Assembly: GCF_002101965.1 (NCBI RefSeq) | Contig: NZ_LQQA01000031.1 | Span: forward strand, 248,001 to 312,000 | Reading direction: 5' to 3' | Origin: Mycolicibacterium wolinskyi | Lineage (GTDB): Bacteria > Actinomycetota > Actinomycetes > Mycobacteriales > Mycobacteriaceae | DNA length: 64,000 nucleotides | In this document: in pieces, positions 8,824-17,122 of the stretch | Layout of the letters: the number at the start of each line of letters is the position of its first letter | Position numbering within the stretch: position 1 is the stretch's first letter | The notes under the pieces: generated by a model | The model's database searches: none | Seen by the model: the letters and a program-made list of their open reading frames with translations, nothing else | What the model was told of the DNA's origin: nothing | Program-made: the position numbers and the translations under genes

Positions 8824-9508
8824 CGCACGCCACCCGACTTCCGGCGTCGCCGGTGGCCATAGTCGTCTGATCGGGACCCGGGGTGCCGTTGACCTGCTGG
8901 TAGCGCTCCGGCGGGATGTTGGCGAAGTTGTCGGACTTCTCGTGGATGATGATCGCGGTCTTGGTGCCGGCCTGCAGATCCTCGGCGGTGAAGGCGTCGG
9001 TGGTGGTCACGAGCTTGCCCGAACCGTCCTGACGGATCTGCAGCGAGCTGAGATCGCCACTGGCCGGGTGCGCGGTGTGTCCGGGGACCTGGAAATGCCC
9101 GCCTGCGGAGTTGAAGTCGGCAGGCGCACCGCCGGTCGGGGCCACCGAGTTGGCCTCACACTTGCCCACCGAGTGGATGTGCAGACCGTGGAATCCGGGA
9201 GCCAGCAGACCGGGCGCGGTGGTCTCGACCGTCACGGTGGCGAAGCCGTCGGCGAACTGGAAGTCGGCGGTTGCGACGGACGTGCCGTCAGCGGTCTTGA
9301 TGTCGGCCGTCAGCGTCTCGCCACCACTCGTCGCACCCGAGCCGTGCTCACCGCCGTGCTCCCCGGCCGGGGCCGTGGGCGAGGGGGATCCGGTCCAGAT
9401 CGCAGGAGTGGTACCGGGCTGGGTGGCCACCGGTTCGTTGGGGGCGCATGCACTCAACGCAACAACGGGGGCGGCGAACAGGACGGCGACACCGACGGAC
9501 TTCAGCAT
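8804..9508 (-). CDS. sodC: Superoxide dismutase, Cu-dependent, lipoprotein
   Basis: This 234-aa exported SodC dismutates superoxide outside the membrane. MLKSVGVAVLFAAPVVALSAC is a lipoprotein signal with lipobox LSAC. A Pro/Gly-rich spacer runs to about residue 65, followed by the SOD fold. The copper histidines are in HGLHIHSVGKC, GGHFQ and IIIHEKSDN, and the disulphide cysteines are in VGKCEAN and VACGV. Where zinc enzymes read RHVGDL, this one reads PASGDL, so a zinc-ligand histidine is missing. I chose ATG 9508, not TTG 9514, because TAGGCT ends 6 nt before the ATG and leaves no room for a leader. Confidence 0.95.
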   Translation of the reverse strand: MLKSVGVAVLFAAPVVALSACAPNEPVATQPGTTPAIWTGSPSPTAPAGEHGGEHGSGATSGGETLTADIKTADGTSVATADFQFADGFATVTVETTAPGLLAPGFHGLHIHSVGKCEANSVAPTGGAPADFNSAGGHFQVPGHTAHPASGDLSSLQIRQDGSGKLVTTTDAFTAEDLQAGTKTAIIIHEKSDNFANIPPERYQQVNGTPGPDQTTMATGDAGSRVACGVIGAG

Positions 9509-9514
9509 GGCCAA

Positions 9515-9520
9515 AGCCTA
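9515..9520 (-). promoter_or_regulatory. -10 box for sodC (leaderless)
   Basis: TAGGCT on the minus strand is followed by 6 nt and the ATG at 9508. The box overlaps the stop codon of the upstream gene, so sodC can be transcribed separately from it. Confidence 0.5.
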
Positions 9521-9997
9521 ACCGGTGACCACCACGATGACGCCCGGTGGTTGCTCGGCAAGTTCGGGACGCCGCGGTTCGACCGGAGCATCGAGCAGCT
9601 TGCCCACTTCTTCGGCCGATGCCTGCTCACCCGGCGCCTCGCCGAAGAACACGGTCGTACCCGCGACACCCTCCATCGTCAGGTTGCCGGTCTCGGTGAC
9701 GTTCCACTGGGCGTCGCGCAACCGGGTGGCGGTGCCTTCGGCCGCGCCTGCGACGTCGGAGATGTTGTAGACGCGCACTTCGGCCTTGGCCGCGGGTTCG
9801 GGCTCGGCTTTCGGCGAGGATTTCGGCGGTGTGGTCGTCGTCGCGGTCGCGACGGTCGACTGCTGATCCGAGGAGTCGTCGTCGGATCCGATCGCCTGGA
9901 ACCCGACCAAGAGAAACACCACCCCGAGGAACAACAGCACCATCACCATGGCGCGCAGGGGTAGCCCGGACGACTCTCGCTGATTCATTGCGTCCAC
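9518..9997 (-). CDS. Membrane-anchored LytR C-terminal-domain protein (Rv0431-like)
   Basis: This 159-aa protein has one N-terminal membrane helix (LRAMVMVLLFLGVVFLLVGF, about residues 15-35). A Thr/Pro/Ala-rich linker follows, then a LytR_C-like domain from about 72 (EVRVYNISDVAGAAEGTATRLRDAQWNV). It is the positional homologue of Rv0431, annotated as a tuberculin-related peptide and linked to vesicle release in M. tuberculosis. The start may be GTG at 9997 or ATG at 9988 (MNQRES). Confidence 0.82.
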   Translation of the reverse strand: MDAMNQRESSGLPLRAMVMVLLFLGVVFLLVGFQAIGSDDDSSDQQSTVATATTTTPPKSSPKAEPEPAAKAEVRVYNISDVAGAAEGTATRLRDAQWNVTETGNLTMEGVAGTTVFFGEAPGEQASAEEVGKLLDAPVEPRRPELAEQPPGVIVVVTG

Positions 9998-10063
9998 TGT
10001 ATCGAGCGCATGGCCCGAACCGTCACACCGGCCATCTGTCCTCCTCGCGTGCGGGAGCGACCG

Positions 10064-10375
10064 TCAGGTGTTGATATCGAAGCCGAGCCGCCGCGCGGCC
10101 CGCGCCTTCTGCCGCGTGGCCCGCATCCGGCGCAGACGCTTGACCAGCATGGGATCGGCGGCCAACGCCTCTGGCCGGTCGACGAGTGCATTGAGCACCT
10201 GGTAGTAGCGCGTGGCCGACATGGAAAACAGCTCTTTGATCGCGTCTTCCTTGCTACCTGCGTACTTCCACCATTGGCGTTCGAACGCCAAAATATCGTG
10301 TTCGCGCCGGGTGAGCCCATCGGTCAGATCAGAGTCGTCCCCGGATTGCTCAGTCCGCGCCATGGCGCCGTCCAT
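10064..10375 (-). CDS. DUF3263 protein (Rv0430-like)
   Basis: This 103-aa DUF3263 protein is conserved in actinobacteria. The core DILAFERQWWKYAGSKEDAIKELFSMSATRYYQVLN resembles a small helix-turn-helix, and the C-terminus is strongly basic (VKRLRRMRATRQKARAARRLG). DNA binding is plausible but unproven. The ATG at 10375 has AGGGAG 5 nt upstream. It is divergent from def across a 137-bp promoter region. Confidence 0.82.
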   Translation of the reverse strand: MDGAMARTEQSGDDSDLTDGLTRREHDILAFERQWWKYAGSKEDAIKELFSMSATRYYQVLNALVDRPEALAADPMLVKRLRRMRATRQKARAARRLGFDINT

Positions 10376-10500
10376 ATTGCTCCCTGGACCCTTCCGACAC
10401 TCGAAAAATTACATCGCTGTGGTTCGGGCAGTATTCAACCACGGCTTGCTGGCTTGAGGTGACACCTGAGCCCGCGAGTCGGACGTGAAGGATTTCCGCC

Positions 10501-10506
10501 TAAGCT
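10501..10506 (+). promoter_or_regulatory. -10 box for def (leaderless)
   Basis: TAAGCT is followed by 6 nt and the GTG at 10513. No Shine-Dalgarno fits in between, so translation probably begins at the mRNA 5' end. Confidence 0.5.
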
Positions 10507-10512
10507 TCCCCC

Positions 10513-11106
10513 GTGCCCGTCGTACCGATTCGCATTGTCGGAGATCCCGTTCTGCACACCCCGACCGAGCCGGTTCCGGTCGGGGCGGACGGTTCGCTGC
10601 CGCCGGACCTGCCCGAGCTCATCCAGACGATGTTCGACACCATGGACGCCGCCAACGGGGTTGGCTTGGCCGCCAACCAGATCGGTGTCGCCAAGCGGTT
10701 GTTCGTCTACGACTGCGCCGAAACCCGGGGCAGCCGGGCGCGCAAGCGCGGCGTGATCATCAACCCGGTGCTGGAGACCTCGGAAGTTCCCGAGACGATG
10801 CCCGATCCCGATGACGACGAGGAAGGCTGCCTGTCGGTGCCGGGCGAGAACTTCCCGACCGGCCGGGCCGACTGGGCGCGCGTGACGGGTCTCGACGCCG
10901 ACGGTTCGGAGATCACGCTCGAGGGCACCGATCTGTTTGCCCGCATGCTTCAGCACGAGACCGGGCACCTCGACGGTTTTCTCTACATCGACCGGCTCGT
11001 CGGCCGACATGCGCGCGCGGCGAAAAAGGCCGTGAAGCGCAACGGCTGGGGCGTACCCGGCCTGTCCTGGATGCCAGGCGAGGATCCCGACCCGTTCGGT
11101 CACTGA
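10513..11106 (+). CDS. def: Peptide deformylase
   Basis: This 197-aa metal-dependent enzyme removes the formyl group from the N-terminal methionine of new proteins. All three motifs are present: GVGLAANQIG, EGCLSVPG (metal-ligand Cys) and QHETGHLDG. The last has Thr-Gly where most bacteria have a HExxH ending in Asp-His, a feature shared by mycobacterial deformylases. It is the orthologue of Rv0429c. The stop overlaps the ATG of the next gene by one base. Confidence 0.96.
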   Translation: MPVVPIRIVGDPVLHTPTEPVPVGADGSLPPDLPELIQTMFDTMDAANGVGLAANQIGVAKRLFVYDCAETRGSRARKRGVIINPVLETSEVPETMPDPDDDEEGCLSVPGENFPTGRADWARVTGLDADGSEITLEGTDLFARMLQHETGHLDGFLYIDRLVGRHARAAKKAVKRNGWGVPGLSWMPGEDPDPFGH

Positions 11107-12023
11107 TGCCCGCCCTTCCTGCCGTCGGCAGCCGGGTGAGCCTGCGTTATCGCCTACCGGCCGGCTCGGCCAAACCGCTCACCGACGTCATCGGGCACAT
11201 CGAACAAACCGAACCGACGGTGCGCGTGCGCACGAAGTCCGGCGAACTCGTCGACGTCGCACCCGCCGACATCCTCAGCGTGCGCGAGCTCTCCCACGCC
11301 CCGGTGCGCGCGTCGGAGATCCGCGCCCTCGAACACGCGGCCGCACTGGCCTGGCCGGGTACCGAACACCGGTGGCACCGCGGCTGGCTCCTGCGCGCGG
11401 GCCTCGGCGCCACCAGCCGTGCGAATTCTGCTGTCCCACTCGATCTTTCGGCACAGATCGCCGATGTGCCTGCGATCGTCGACTGGTATCGCGCCCGCGA
11501 TCTGCCGGCCTGGCTGGCGCTGCCGGAGCGGCTGCTGCCGATCCGGGCCGTAGGCATCAAACCGACCCGCGTGATGGTGCGCGACATCCCCGCCACTGTC
11601 ACGCCAGCGCAACCCTTGACGCCGAATGTCACGCTGGCGTGGCAACCGGACGAGCAGTGGCTGCGAATCTACGAACGCGACGTACCCGTCGAGGTGTTGA
11701 CCGCCGTGGTCGACGGCACGCTGACGTTCGCCTCGGCCGCCGACCGCGCGGTGGGGCGCGGCGCGGTGACGGCTGCACCGGATGGCACGAAGTGGCTTGG
11801 CATTTCGTCGGTGCGGGTCGCACCGGACTACCGCCGACAGGGGCACGCCCGCGCGGTGTGCACGACGCTCCTGGACTGGGGCGCCGAGCTCGGCGCTCAG
11901 CATGCCTATGTCCAGGTCGAAACCGACAACGCGCCGGCCATCACGCTCTACACCGCATTGGGTTTCCGGCTGCACCACCACACCAGCTACGTGGCCGCCG
12001 AGGACGTGATCACGCCGCAGTGA
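11106..12023 (+). CDS. GNAT family N-acetyltransferase (Rv0428c-like)
   Basis: This 305-aa two-part protein has an N-terminal beta-rich segment (about 1-60, SRVSLRYRLPAGSAKPLTDVIGHIE) that looks SH3-like. A GNAT domain occupies roughly 150-300, with the acetyl-CoA loop RVAPDYRRQGHARAVC and the C-terminal NAPAITLYTALGFRLHHHTSY. The acceptor substrate is unknown. It starts on the last base of the def stop (TGATG), so it is translationally coupled to deformylase, as in M. tuberculosis. Confidence 0.88.
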   Translation: MPALPAVGSRVSLRYRLPAGSAKPLTDVIGHIEQTEPTVRVRTKSGELVDVAPADILSVRELSHAPVRASEIRALEHAAALAWPGTEHRWHRGWLLRAGLGATSRANSAVPLDLSAQIADVPAIVDWYRARDLPAWLALPERLLPIRAVGIKPTRVMVRDIPATVTPAQPLTPNVTLAWQPDEQWLRIYERDVPVEVLTAVVDGTLTFASAADRAVGRGAVTAAPDGTKWLGISSVRVAPDYRRQGHARAVCTTLLDWGAELGAQHAYVQVETDNAPAITLYTALGFRLHHHTSYVAAEDVITPQ

Positions 12024-12723
12024 TGCTGCCGCCGCCGTCGACCCGGATGATCTGGCCGGTGAGATAGCCCGCGTCCTCGTCGAGCAGGGCGCAGATGGCA
12101 TGGGCGATCTCGCGGGGTTTGCCGACGCGGCGCATCGGGATCGTGTTCAGAAAACGCTGCTCGCGTTCGGATCCCTCGGGGCTGCGCTGCCGGTACATCT
12201 CGGTCTCGGTCGGCCCGGGCGCCACGGCGTTGACGGTGATGCCTTTGGTCGCGAGTTCGCCGGCCCATATGCGGGTGGCCGCTTCGAGCGCGGCCTTCGA
12301 TGCGGCGTACGGGGTGCGCTCGGCTGTGCCGAGCGTGGTCAGACTCGTCACGTTGACGATGCGCCCCCAGCCTTTGGCCAGCATCCCCGGAAGCACGGCC
12401 TGGACAACCTGCACCGCGGTCCGCACGTTCACGTCGTAGTTGAGGGACAGGTCGTCGAGGTCGATGCTGCCGATGCGGGCGAATGTAGCCAGACCGACAT
12501 TGTTGACCACCGCGTCGACCGGTCCGTCGGCAATGACGGTGGCCAACGCGACGTCGGTGCCCGCACGGTCGCCCAGGTCGACCTCGATCAGCTTGCCGGG
12601 AAAGCCCGGCGAGGCCGATCGGGCAAATCCGACCGGTTCATGGCCGGCCGCTGCGAGCCGGTCGGCCACCGCTCGGCCGATGCCTTTCGATGCCCCGGTG
12701 ATCAGAACTCGTCGTGCTGTCAT
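12010..12723 (-). CDS. Short-chain dehydrogenase/reductase
   Basis: This 237-aa classical SDR has NAD(P)-binding motif TGASKGIGRAVA, structural NNVG, and catalytic Ser (NVTSLTTLG) and Tyr-Lys (YAASK). The C-terminal GYLTGQIIRVDGGGS is typical of FabG-like enzymes. The substrate is unknown. ATG 12723 is chosen over upstream TTG 12747 because AAGGGA lies 9 nt before it. It overlaps the 3' end of the convergent GNAT gene by 14 bp. The divergent LysR gene is its likely regulator. Confidence 0.9.
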   Translation of the reverse strand: MTARRVLITGASKGIGRAVADRLAAAGHEPVGFARSASPGFPGKLIEVDLGDRAGTDVALATVIADGPVDAVVNNVGLATFARIGSIDLDDLSLNYDVNVRTAVQVVQAVLPGMLAKGWGRIVNVTSLTTLGTAERTPYAASKAALEAATRIWAGELATKGITVNAVAPGPTETEMYRQRSPEGSEREQRFLNTIPMRRVGKPREIAHAICALLDEDAGYLTGQIIRVDGGGSITAA

Positions 12724-12835
12724 GCCCATTCCCTTCGATGTGGTCAATGCGTATTACGTAAACGTTCTGCATCCCGGCTTCTTCCATGTCATATCTGGTA
12801 TAGCTGCATGTAGATTGCGCATACCGGAGGTTGTT
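12724..12835. promoter_or_regulatory. Divergent SDR/LysR promoter region with palindromes
   Basis: This 112-bp AT-richer spacer holds the perfect palindrome TTACGTAA at 12754-12761, abutting AACGTT. A looser dyad GCATG-N7-CGCAT lies just before the LysR start. LysR-type regulators usually bind such dyads between themselves and a divergent target, so these are candidate operators. Confidence 0.35.
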
Positions 12836-13690
12836 GTGCCGACCCTGCTTCAGCTCAAGGCGTTCCTCGCGGTCGTCGACGACGGTGGATTCACCGCGGC
12901 CGGCCGTCGGCTCAACCTGTCTCAACCTGCGGTCAGCCGGGCCGTCGCAAGCCTCGAGAACGAACTGGGTCTGCCGCTGCTGCGGCGCCATCGCGATGGC
13001 GTGTCGCTCACCGCCGCGGGTGATCGCGCCGTGGTCCACGCCCGCCACGCCGTGCAGCACATGGAGGCGATGCGCCTCGAGGTCGCGGCCCTGGCCGGTG
13101 AACTCACCGGCACACTGCGGGTGGCCAGCCTGCCGTTTGCGACCGGGACGGCGGTCGCGCCGTGGCTGCGTGTGTTCCGCGATGCCCACCCCCGAGTCAC
13201 CGTGCACCTGTTGGAAGGCAGTGAACCCGAGATCCGCAGCTGGCTGGATCGCGGCGCTGCCGACGTCGGCGTCGTGAGTCTGCCGGCACCCGAGTTCGAG
13301 ACCGCGCTGCTCGGCGTGAACGAGATGGTGGCGGTCCTGCCGGCGGGCCACCGGCTCGCCGGGCTCGACGCGATCACCTATGCCGACCTCGCGGGCGAAC
13401 CCTTCATCCGGTCGACGGGCGGCTGCTCGGCGGTGTTCACTCCGGTCGCCGAGAAGGTGGGCGTCGCACTCGGTGCCGACTTCGAAGCGCACGAGATGAC
13501 CGCCGTCATCGACATGGTGCGCTCGGGTCTCGGGCTGAGCATCCTTCCTGAGCTGCCGGGCCCGGCGCCCGGAATCGTCACCCGCCCACTGGTGCCCGCC
13601 ACGACCCGCACCCTTGCGCTTGCGGCGCCGGCCACCGCCGGCCCGCCCGCCCGCGCATTCCTGCGACAGGTCGCCGCCCGTACGCTCTAA
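12836..13690 (+). CDS. LysR family transcriptional regulator
   Basis: This 284-aa LysR-type regulator has an N-terminal winged helix (LLQLKAFLAVVDDGGFTAAGRRLNLSQPAVSRAVASLE). A periplasmic-binding-protein-like effector domain runs from about 90 to 280 (GTLRVASLPFATGTAVAPWL ... LGLSILPEL). The GTG at 12836 has a strong GGAGG 5 nt upstream, and earlier in-frame starts lack one. Divergence from the SDR gene suggests it controls that gene. The effector is unknown. Confidence 0.9.
   Translation: MPTLLQLKAFLAVVDDGGFTAAGRRLNLSQPAVSRAVASLENELGLPLLRRHRDGVSLTAAGDRAVVHARHAVQHMEAMRLEVAALAGELTGTLRVASLPFATGTAVAPWLRVFRDAHPRVTVHLLEGSEPEIRSWLDRGAADVGVVSLPAPEFETALLGVNEMVAVLPAGHRLAGLDAITYADLAGEPFIRSTGGCSAVFTPVAEKVGVALGADFEAHEMTAVIDMVRSGLGLSILPELPGPAPGIVTRPLVPATTRTLALAAPATAGPPARAFLRQVAARTL
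13681..13686 (+). promoter_or_regulatory. -10 box for xthA inside the LysR 3' end
   Basis: TACGCT lies 8 nt before the xthA ATG and overlaps the last codons of the LysR gene. This gives xthA its own near-leaderless start. Confidence 0.4.
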
Positions 13691-13694
13691 GGCC

Positions 13695-14477
13695 ATGCGG
13701 CTGGCCACCTGGAACGTCAACTCGATCCGTGCCCGCGTCGACCGGGTCACCGACTGGTTGGCGCGCGCCGACGTGGACGTGCTGGCGATGCAAGAGACCA
13801 AGTGCGCCGACGACCAGTTCCCCACCATGCCGTTCGCCGCGCTCGGTTACGACGTGGTCCACCACGGGCACAACCAGTGGAACGGTGTCGCGATCGCGTC
13901 CCGCGTCGGCCTGGAGGACGTGCAACTGGGCTTCGACAGCCAACCCGCGTGGGAAGCCGCCGCCGAGGCCCGGGCACTGGCCGCGACCTGCGCCGGCGTT
14001 CGGGTGTGGAGCCTCTACATCCCCAACGGCCGCACCGTCGGCTCCCCGCACTACGCGTACAAGCTGGAATGGCTTGCCGCACTTCGCGACAACGCACAGA
14101 AGTGGTTGGCCGACGATCCGCAGGCACAGATCGCGCTCGTGGGCGACTGGAACATCGCGCCCACCGACGAGGACGTGTGGGACATCGAGGTCTTCAAACA
14201 CTCGACCCATGTCACGGCGTTGGAGCGGTCGGCGTTCACCGCGATCGTCGAGGCGCAATACGCCGACGTGGTGCGGCCTTTCACGCCGGGTCCGGGCGTC
14301 TACACATATTGGGACTACACCCAACTGCGGTTTCCGAAACGTCAGGGCATGCGGATCGACTTCATCCTGGGGTCGCCCGCATTGGCGCAACGAGTGACGC
14401 ACGCCGAAATCGTGCGCGAGGAACGTAAAGGCAAATCCCCCAGTGATCATGCGCCCGTTCTGGTGGACCTGAACTGA
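13695..14477 (+). CDS. xthA: Exodeoxyribonuclease III
   Basis: This 260-aa Mg-dependent AP endonuclease/3'-5' exonuclease acts in base-excision repair. Family motifs are LATWNVNSIRAR (Asn), MQETK (metal-binding Glu), GDWNIAPTDEDVWD (Asp-Asn), RIDFILGS and the terminal SDHAPVLVDL (catalytic Asp-His). It is the orthologue of Rv0427c. ATG 13695 fits the family N-terminus, and a longer upstream reading would add 27 unrelated residues. Confidence 0.95.
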   Translation: MRLATWNVNSIRARVDRVTDWLARADVDVLAMQETKCADDQFPTMPFAALGYDVVHHGHNQWNGVAIASRVGLEDVQLGFDSQPAWEAAAEARALAATCAGVRVWSLYIPNGRTVGSPHYAYKLEWLAALRDNAQKWLADDPQAQIALVGDWNIAPTDEDVWDIEVFKHSTHVTALERSAFTAIVEAQYADVVRPFTPGPGVYTYWDYTQLRFPKRQGMRIDFILGSPALAQRVTHAEIVREERKGKSPSDHAPVLVDLN

Positions 14478-14807
14478 CGCGCGAACGAAACAGAAAGTAA
14501 GCGAAGGTTTCGCCAATAGTTCGCAATCGAATTCTTTTCGTTCATCGTTGCCGCAGCTCTTGTTCACGAGCGTCGACGTGAAGAGCAGGCAACGCCGCAG
14601 TACCCCTTCCATCTGGAGAAAAAGGACTTCCGCAACCTTGGTCCCGGTGATCTTGCCGTCGCGCGGCCCGGCGATTCGCCGCCCGGAATTGGCGTCCGAT
14701 ACGGCGTTAAAGGTTTCGTACCATTAATTCGACTGCTAGCTTCGCTGGCAGGTGACCGCCCAGTTCGGGGGAAGCCGTCAACCGACGACTCAGGGAGTGA
14801 CCGCAAC
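14478..14807. other. 330-bp intergenic region upstream of the MPT63-like gene
   Basis: No gene is visible here. The first half is unusually AT-rich for this genome (around TTCGCAATCGAATTCTTTTC), and the second half holds a promoter-like TGCTAGCTT near 14733. If that is used, the transcript would carry a 5' leader of about 65 nt ending in CAGGGAG before the ATG at 14808. No riboswitch consensus could be fitted. Confidence 0.4.
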
Positions 14808-15857
14808 ATGAAAATCTCGACGTTGACCGCGGCCGTCGCCGCAGCGCTGGCCACAGCCGGAGCGGCAGGCACCGCGGGTATGGCAACCGCATTCGCCGAC
14901 GCCGCCGCAACAGCCAGCAGCCAGCTCGGCAGCCAGGCCAAGTTGGAAAACGGTGCCGTGGTGCAGGCCTGGACGATCAGCGACCTCAAGCCGAGCAGCG
15001 ACACGATTCCCTACGCGGTGCGCGGCACGCTGTGGGAGGCCACCGCCACCGACGAGGCGATCCAGGGCTCCGTGACGCCGATCGTCTCCAACCTGAACGC
15101 GCGGGCCGCAGACGGTGAGAACTACCGCGTGCTGTTCCAGGTCGCCACGCCGCAGGGCGTCAACCCGGCGACCCTGGCCCAGGGTCAAAAGACCACGGGC
15201 AAGGTCTATTTCGACGTCACCGGCGACAAGCCGACGAGCGTCGTCTACAACGCAGGTGGCCAGGATCTCGCGACCTGGACGGCACCTGCCCCGTCGGCAC
15301 CGGCACCGTCCGGGTCCCGATCGGTTCCGATCCGCTCCGCACCGGTTGCGACCGCACCTGCCGCACCCGTCGCCTCGACTCCCGCGCCGGCCGCCCCGGC
15401 TCCGGTGCCCGCGGCGAACACTCCGGCGCCGGCCGCCACGGCGCCGGGCGCCGGAACCCGGGCGACCGACCTGCCGGGCAGCACCGTGGACTCACCGCTG
15501 CCGGAAGGCAGCCAGGGCACACCGCTGCCGGCAGACGCACCGGGCACGCCGCTGCCCGCCGATGCGCCGGCACCCGAAGGCAGCCAGGGCACCCCGTTGC
15601 CGGCAGGCGTCCAGGTCGCCCCCGCTCCGGCGGCACCCGCACCAGCGGCGCCCGCACCAGCGGCGCCCGCTCCGGCCGCACCTGCCCCGGGCGCACCCGC
15701 CGCTCCGGCTCCCGCGCCCGCTCCAGCCGCACCACCGGCACCTGGCGCTCCCGCGCCGACGACGCCGGTTCCCGCCGGCACCGAGGCACCGCCGCTGACG
15801 GCCGGTGGAATCCCGACGCTCGTGCCTGCGGCAGTTCAAGGCACACCGGCCCCCTGA
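14808..15857 (+). CDS. Secreted MPT63-like (DUF1942) protein with long Pro/Ala-rich tail
   Basis: This 349-aa protein has a Sec signal peptide (MKISTLTAAVAAALATAG..., cleavage near AFADAAA, about 30). Residues about 38-145 form an MPT63/DUF1942 beta-sandwich (VVQAWTISDLKPSSDTIPYAVRGTLWEAT ... VTPIVSNLNARAADGENYRVLFQVATPQGV). From about 150 to the end it is low-complexity Pro/Ala/Thr, with repeats such as EGSQGTPLPA, TPLPADAP and runs of PAAPA. MPT63 is a secreted immunogen of unknown function, and the tail may span or bind the cell wall. GGGAG precedes the ATG. Confidence 0.88.
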   Translation: MKISTLTAAVAAALATAGAAGTAGMATAFADAAATASSQLGSQAKLENGAVVQAWTISDLKPSSDTIPYAVRGTLWEATATDEAIQGSVTPIVSNLNARAADGENYRVLFQVATPQGVNPATLAQGQKTTGKVYFDVTGDKPTSVVYNAGGQDLATWTAPAPSAPAPSGSRSVPIRSAPVATAPAAPVASTPAPAAPAPVPAANTPAPAATAPGAGTRATDLPGSTVDSPLPEGSQGTPLPADAPGTPLPADAPAPEGSQGTPLPAGVQVAPAPAAPAPAAPAPAAPAPAAPAPGAPAAPAPAPAPAAPPAPGAPAPTTPVPAGTEAPPLTAGGIPTLVPAAVQGTPAP

Positions 15858-15867
15858 CGATGTGAGC

Positions 15868-15903
15868 TGAATGCCGGTGGCGCCGCTGCGCCGCCGGCAT
15901 TCA
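15868..15903. terminator. Bidirectional hairpin terminator
   Basis: Arms 15868-15883 and 15888-15903 pair over 16 positions, with one G-T wobble and a CGCT loop. The element lies between two converging genes, with the minus-strand stop 6 nt away. It is a strong intrinsic-type hairpin without a U-tract. Confidence 0.7.
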
Positions 15904-15908
15904 TGCGT

Positions 15909-16592
15909 CTACGAGTGCGACGACCACCACGCATACAACTCGGGGAAGGTCGGGCCGGCCTCGTCCGCGTGGACCTGGCTCAGCACCATGCTGGCCTCAT
16001 CGGTCCAGGCCACCATCGGGCGCCCCTGCTGCGTACCGCAGAACAGGATGCCGCTGACCTGATCGGGTGTCGCGTTGCGACGCCACGGGCCAGGCGATTG
16101 GATGCGGCCCGGGCACACGACGGTGGTCGATGATGCGACGACCTGATCGAAAGCGTCACTGAGAGCGGCCTTGTCGCTCAACAACGTGTACGTCGCCCGC
16201 GGTGGGCCGCTCGGGTCGGTGTTCTCGCCACACGTCACCGTCGCGATTGCATCCGGCGCGGACGGCGCCGCGGGGGTGCACGCGTCCGGCGAGTAGCCGG
16301 CAGGCAGCAGTTGCGCCAAGCGGCGCTGCGCTTGCGGATCGGTCGTCCCGGTGGATTCGGTTGCCCCAGAAGTGGTTTCACTCGGCGGTTCCGGACGCAG
16401 CAGCCACACCACGAGTGCCAACACGGCGACCACGACCACCAACGCCGCCGACGCGATGAGCGCGGGCTTAAGCCACCGCCTGCGTTTCAGCCCCCGCGGC
16501 AGTACCGAGGCCCGCCGGGCCTCGTCGAGTTCGAAGAGTTGATCCCACATCGGCTCGGGCCGCCACGGGTCTGGCGGCGGGGACGTACTCAT
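15909..16592 (-). CDS. Unknown single-pass membrane protein
   Basis: This 227-aa protein is not recognised. It has a cytoplasmic N-terminus rich in Pro and charge (about 1-45), one membrane helix (PALIASAALVVVVAVLALVVWLL, about 48-70) and a Ser/Thr-rich linker. An extracytoplasmic domain of about 130 residues follows, with four cysteines (SPDACTPAA, VTCGEN, VVCPGR, LFCGTQQG) that could form two disulphides. The layout resembles mycobacterial anchored sensor-type proteins. ATG 16592 follows GGAGG and replaces a longer upstream reading. Confidence 0.75.
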   Translation of the reverse strand: MSTSPPPDPWRPEPMWDQLFELDEARRASVLPRGLKRRRWLKPALIASAALVVVVAVLALVVWLLRPEPPSETTSGATESTGTTDPQAQRRLAQLLPAGYSPDACTPAAPSAPDAIATVTCGENTDPSGPPRATYTLLSDKAALSDAFDQVVASSTTVVCPGRIQSPGPWRRNATPDQVSGILFCGTQQGRPMVAWTDEASMVLSQVHADEAGPTFPELYAWWSSHS

Positions 16593-16729
16593 CGCTGCAC
16601 CTCCGTCGCACCCCGGTGCCGCCACCCGTCGGCACCATGCAAATGGTAGGTGACGCTTGCAAACCCGGACACGGCTCGATGTCGGTGCACCCCCGTAGCG
16701 TGCACCCCATCCCGACCGTGGAGGTACCC

Positions 16730-17122
16730 GTGAAGATTCTGGTGGCAACCGAGTTCACCCAAGGCATGGAGCCCGACGACTATCACTACTGCGTGGAAGG
16801 CGAGCTCGTGTGGGTACAGGAACCATGTACGCGCGACCGCGACGATGCTCGCGGGTCCTGTGGCTGCGGCCGCGCATTCGCGGGTGCCGCCTCACACCGG
16901 GCCACCACGACGGCGCTCGTCACGGAGTCCGAGAGGACGCGCGACGACGTCGTGCTCGCCTTTCAGACCAGCCTGTCCGACGGCGGTTGGCCGGTCGAAT
17001 GGGCCGAGGCCGTCACGGACGAAAACTTGGAGATCGCCGCGCATTTCCCGGCGGAGTCGGTGATCGGACGCCGGCTCGACGGATTCCTGCTGCGCGCCGT
17101 CACGATCGGTGGGGCGAGCTAG
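16730..17122 (+). CDS. Conserved hypothetical protein with Cys-rich motif
   Basis: This 130-aa soluble protein is not recognised. It begins VKILVATEFTQGMEPDDYHYCVEGELVWV and has a cysteine cluster CTRDRDDARGSCGCGRAFAG (about 36-55) that may bind metal. The C-terminal half is predicted mixed helix/strand. The GTG at 16730 has GGAGGT 6 nt upstream. Its stop codon is the first bases of a 27-bp tandem repeat shared with the convergent exporter gene. Confidence 0.72.
   Translation: MKILVATEFTQGMEPDDYHYCVEGELVWVQEPCTRDRDDARGSCGCGRAFAGAASHRATTTALVTESERTRDDVVLAFQTSLSDGGWPVEWAEAVTDENLEIAAHFPAESVIGRRLDGFLLRAVTIGGAS

Noticed and set aside
14478..14807. Possible c-di-AMP (ydaO) or other riboswitch before the MPT63-like gene
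   Set aside because: A GGGGGAAGCCG stretch suggested ydaO, but the remaining consensus blocks are missing.
15600..15760. Repeats that might be CRISPR-like
   Set aside because: They are codon-level Pro/Ala repeats inside a reading frame, with no spacers or regular unit length.
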